Assembly (NCBI GenBank): GCA_022705125.1
Contig: JAKJFB010000205.1
Location: 1-5,510 of the forward strand
Direction of reading: 5' to 3'
Length of the DNA stretch: 5,510 nucleotides
From: Pseudomonadota bacterium
Lineage (GTDB): Bacteria; Pseudomonadota; Gammaproteobacteria; Pseudomonadales; UBA5518
Shown here: piece by piece, positions 5,116 through 5,510 of the stretch
How the letters are laid out: each line of letters begins with the position of its first letter
Numbering within the stretch: the first letter of the stretch is position 1
Notes under the pieces: generated by a model
What the model was told of the DNA's origin: nothing
Database searches by the model: none
Seen by the model: the letters and a program-made list of their open reading frames with translations, nothing else
Position numbers and translations under genes: made by a program

Positions 5116-5510
5116 ATGACCGAGCCCCCGGTGCCCGCCGCTGGCGAGAACCGCATCCTCGCCGCCCTTCCGGTCAACGAGCGCGCGCGACTGATGGACG
5201 ACCTCGAACAGGTCACCCTGCCGCTCGGCCATGTGCTCTACGAGCCGGGCGACGTGCTCGGCTTCGTTTACTTCCCCACCTCCTGCATCGTGTCGCTGGT
5301 GTTCACCACCGAGAACGGCGCCACCGCCGAGCTGGCCATGACCGGCAAGGATGGCCTGGTCGGCATTCCGCTCGTTCTCGGCGGCCGGACCTCTACGCAC
5401 AAGGCGGTAGTCCAGTGCGCAGGCACGGCGTGGCGGCTGCGCGCCGAGGTGATGACCTGGGAACTCGAGCAGCACGGACACCTGCTGCGCCTGGCGCTGT
5501 GCTACACGCA
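5116..5510 (+). CDS. Crp/Fnr-family transcriptional regulator (paralogue 2, cut by window end)
   Basis: 131 complete codons are visible; the gene runs off the window. AAGGAG at 5104-5109 sits six bases before the ATG. The visible part is the N-terminal sensory beta-barrel and the start of the dimerisation helix: ENRILAALP at 11-19, VYFPTSCIVSLVF at 51-63 and ELAMTGKDGLVGIPLVLGG at 72-90. The protein aligns without a gap to the regulator at 1865-2650, and the block 72-90 is identical in both. The loop regions differ (for example 20-50 and 91-120), so the two may sense different signals or bind ligand differently. The DNA-binding domain lies beyond the window, so shared operator recognition cannot be checked here. 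No FNR-like cysteine cluster is seen at the N-terminus. The conserved element 51 bp upstream suggests control by itself or by its paralogue. Confidence 0.92.
   Translation, partial: MTEPPVPAAGENRILAALPVNERARLMDDLEQVTLPLGHVLYEPGDVLGFVYFPTSCIVSLVFTTENGATAELAMTGKDGLVGIPLVLGGRTSTHKAVVQCAGTAWRLRAEVMTWELEQHGHLLRLALCYT

Noticed and set aside
4874..5119. An 81-codon plus-strand open frame in the gap before regulator 2
   Set aside because: It has no ribosome site, its content is arginine- and proline-rich, and it covers the conserved regulatory element and the regulator start.
4432..5481. A 349-codon minus-strand open frame across the hydrolase, the gap and regulator 2
   Set aside because: It is antisense to two recognisable proteins and has no family similarity that I can name. 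The stretch reading FELAIRLVNTSALNELAG (within about 4845-4900) looks protein-like and could be a gene remnant, but I cannot support it.

Overview
The window is GC-rich and ordinary bacterial chromosome in style. RecJ, a DUF1840 protein and small stress-type proteins together suggest a betaproteobacterium, perhaps a Thauera/Azoarcus-like member of the Rhodocyclales. That placement is an inference from protein flavour and base composition, not from a marker gene.

Layout: (1) Bases 1-190 hold an extragenic palindromic (REP-like) array: three hairpin units on the + strand and one on the - strand. (2) recJ (249-1940, +) encodes the 5'-3' single-strand exonuclease and is complete. (3) A complete Crp/Fnr-family regulator (1865-2650, -) converges on recJ and overlaps its last 76 bases. 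(4) A divergent intergenic region (2651-2927) separates it from a compact + strand group: csbD-like (2928-3116), a PRC-barrel protein (3156-3599) and DUF1840 (3658-4005). (5) A row of five 7-bp tandem repeats (4025-4059) precedes an alpha/beta-hydrolase gene (4084-4786) that looks broken by two single-base deletions, one in the start codon and one mid-gene. (6) A non-coding stretch (4787-5115) leads into a second Crp/Fnr-family gene (5116 to the window end, +), a paralogue of the first that aligns without gaps over every visible residue.

The most interesting signal is regulatory. A 15-base identical block with extended flanking similarity lies upstream of csbD (around 2726-2772) and upstream of the second regulator (around 5017-5064). 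Its core, TGTTCG-N4-YGCAC, has the TGT-N10-AC spacing of Crp/Fnr-family operators. A weaker third match lies 32 bases upstream of the first regulator, on its own strand. A reasonable hypothesis is that one or both paralogues control themselves, each other and the csbD/PRC-barrel group, forming a small stress regulon. Their effector cannot be told from sequence.
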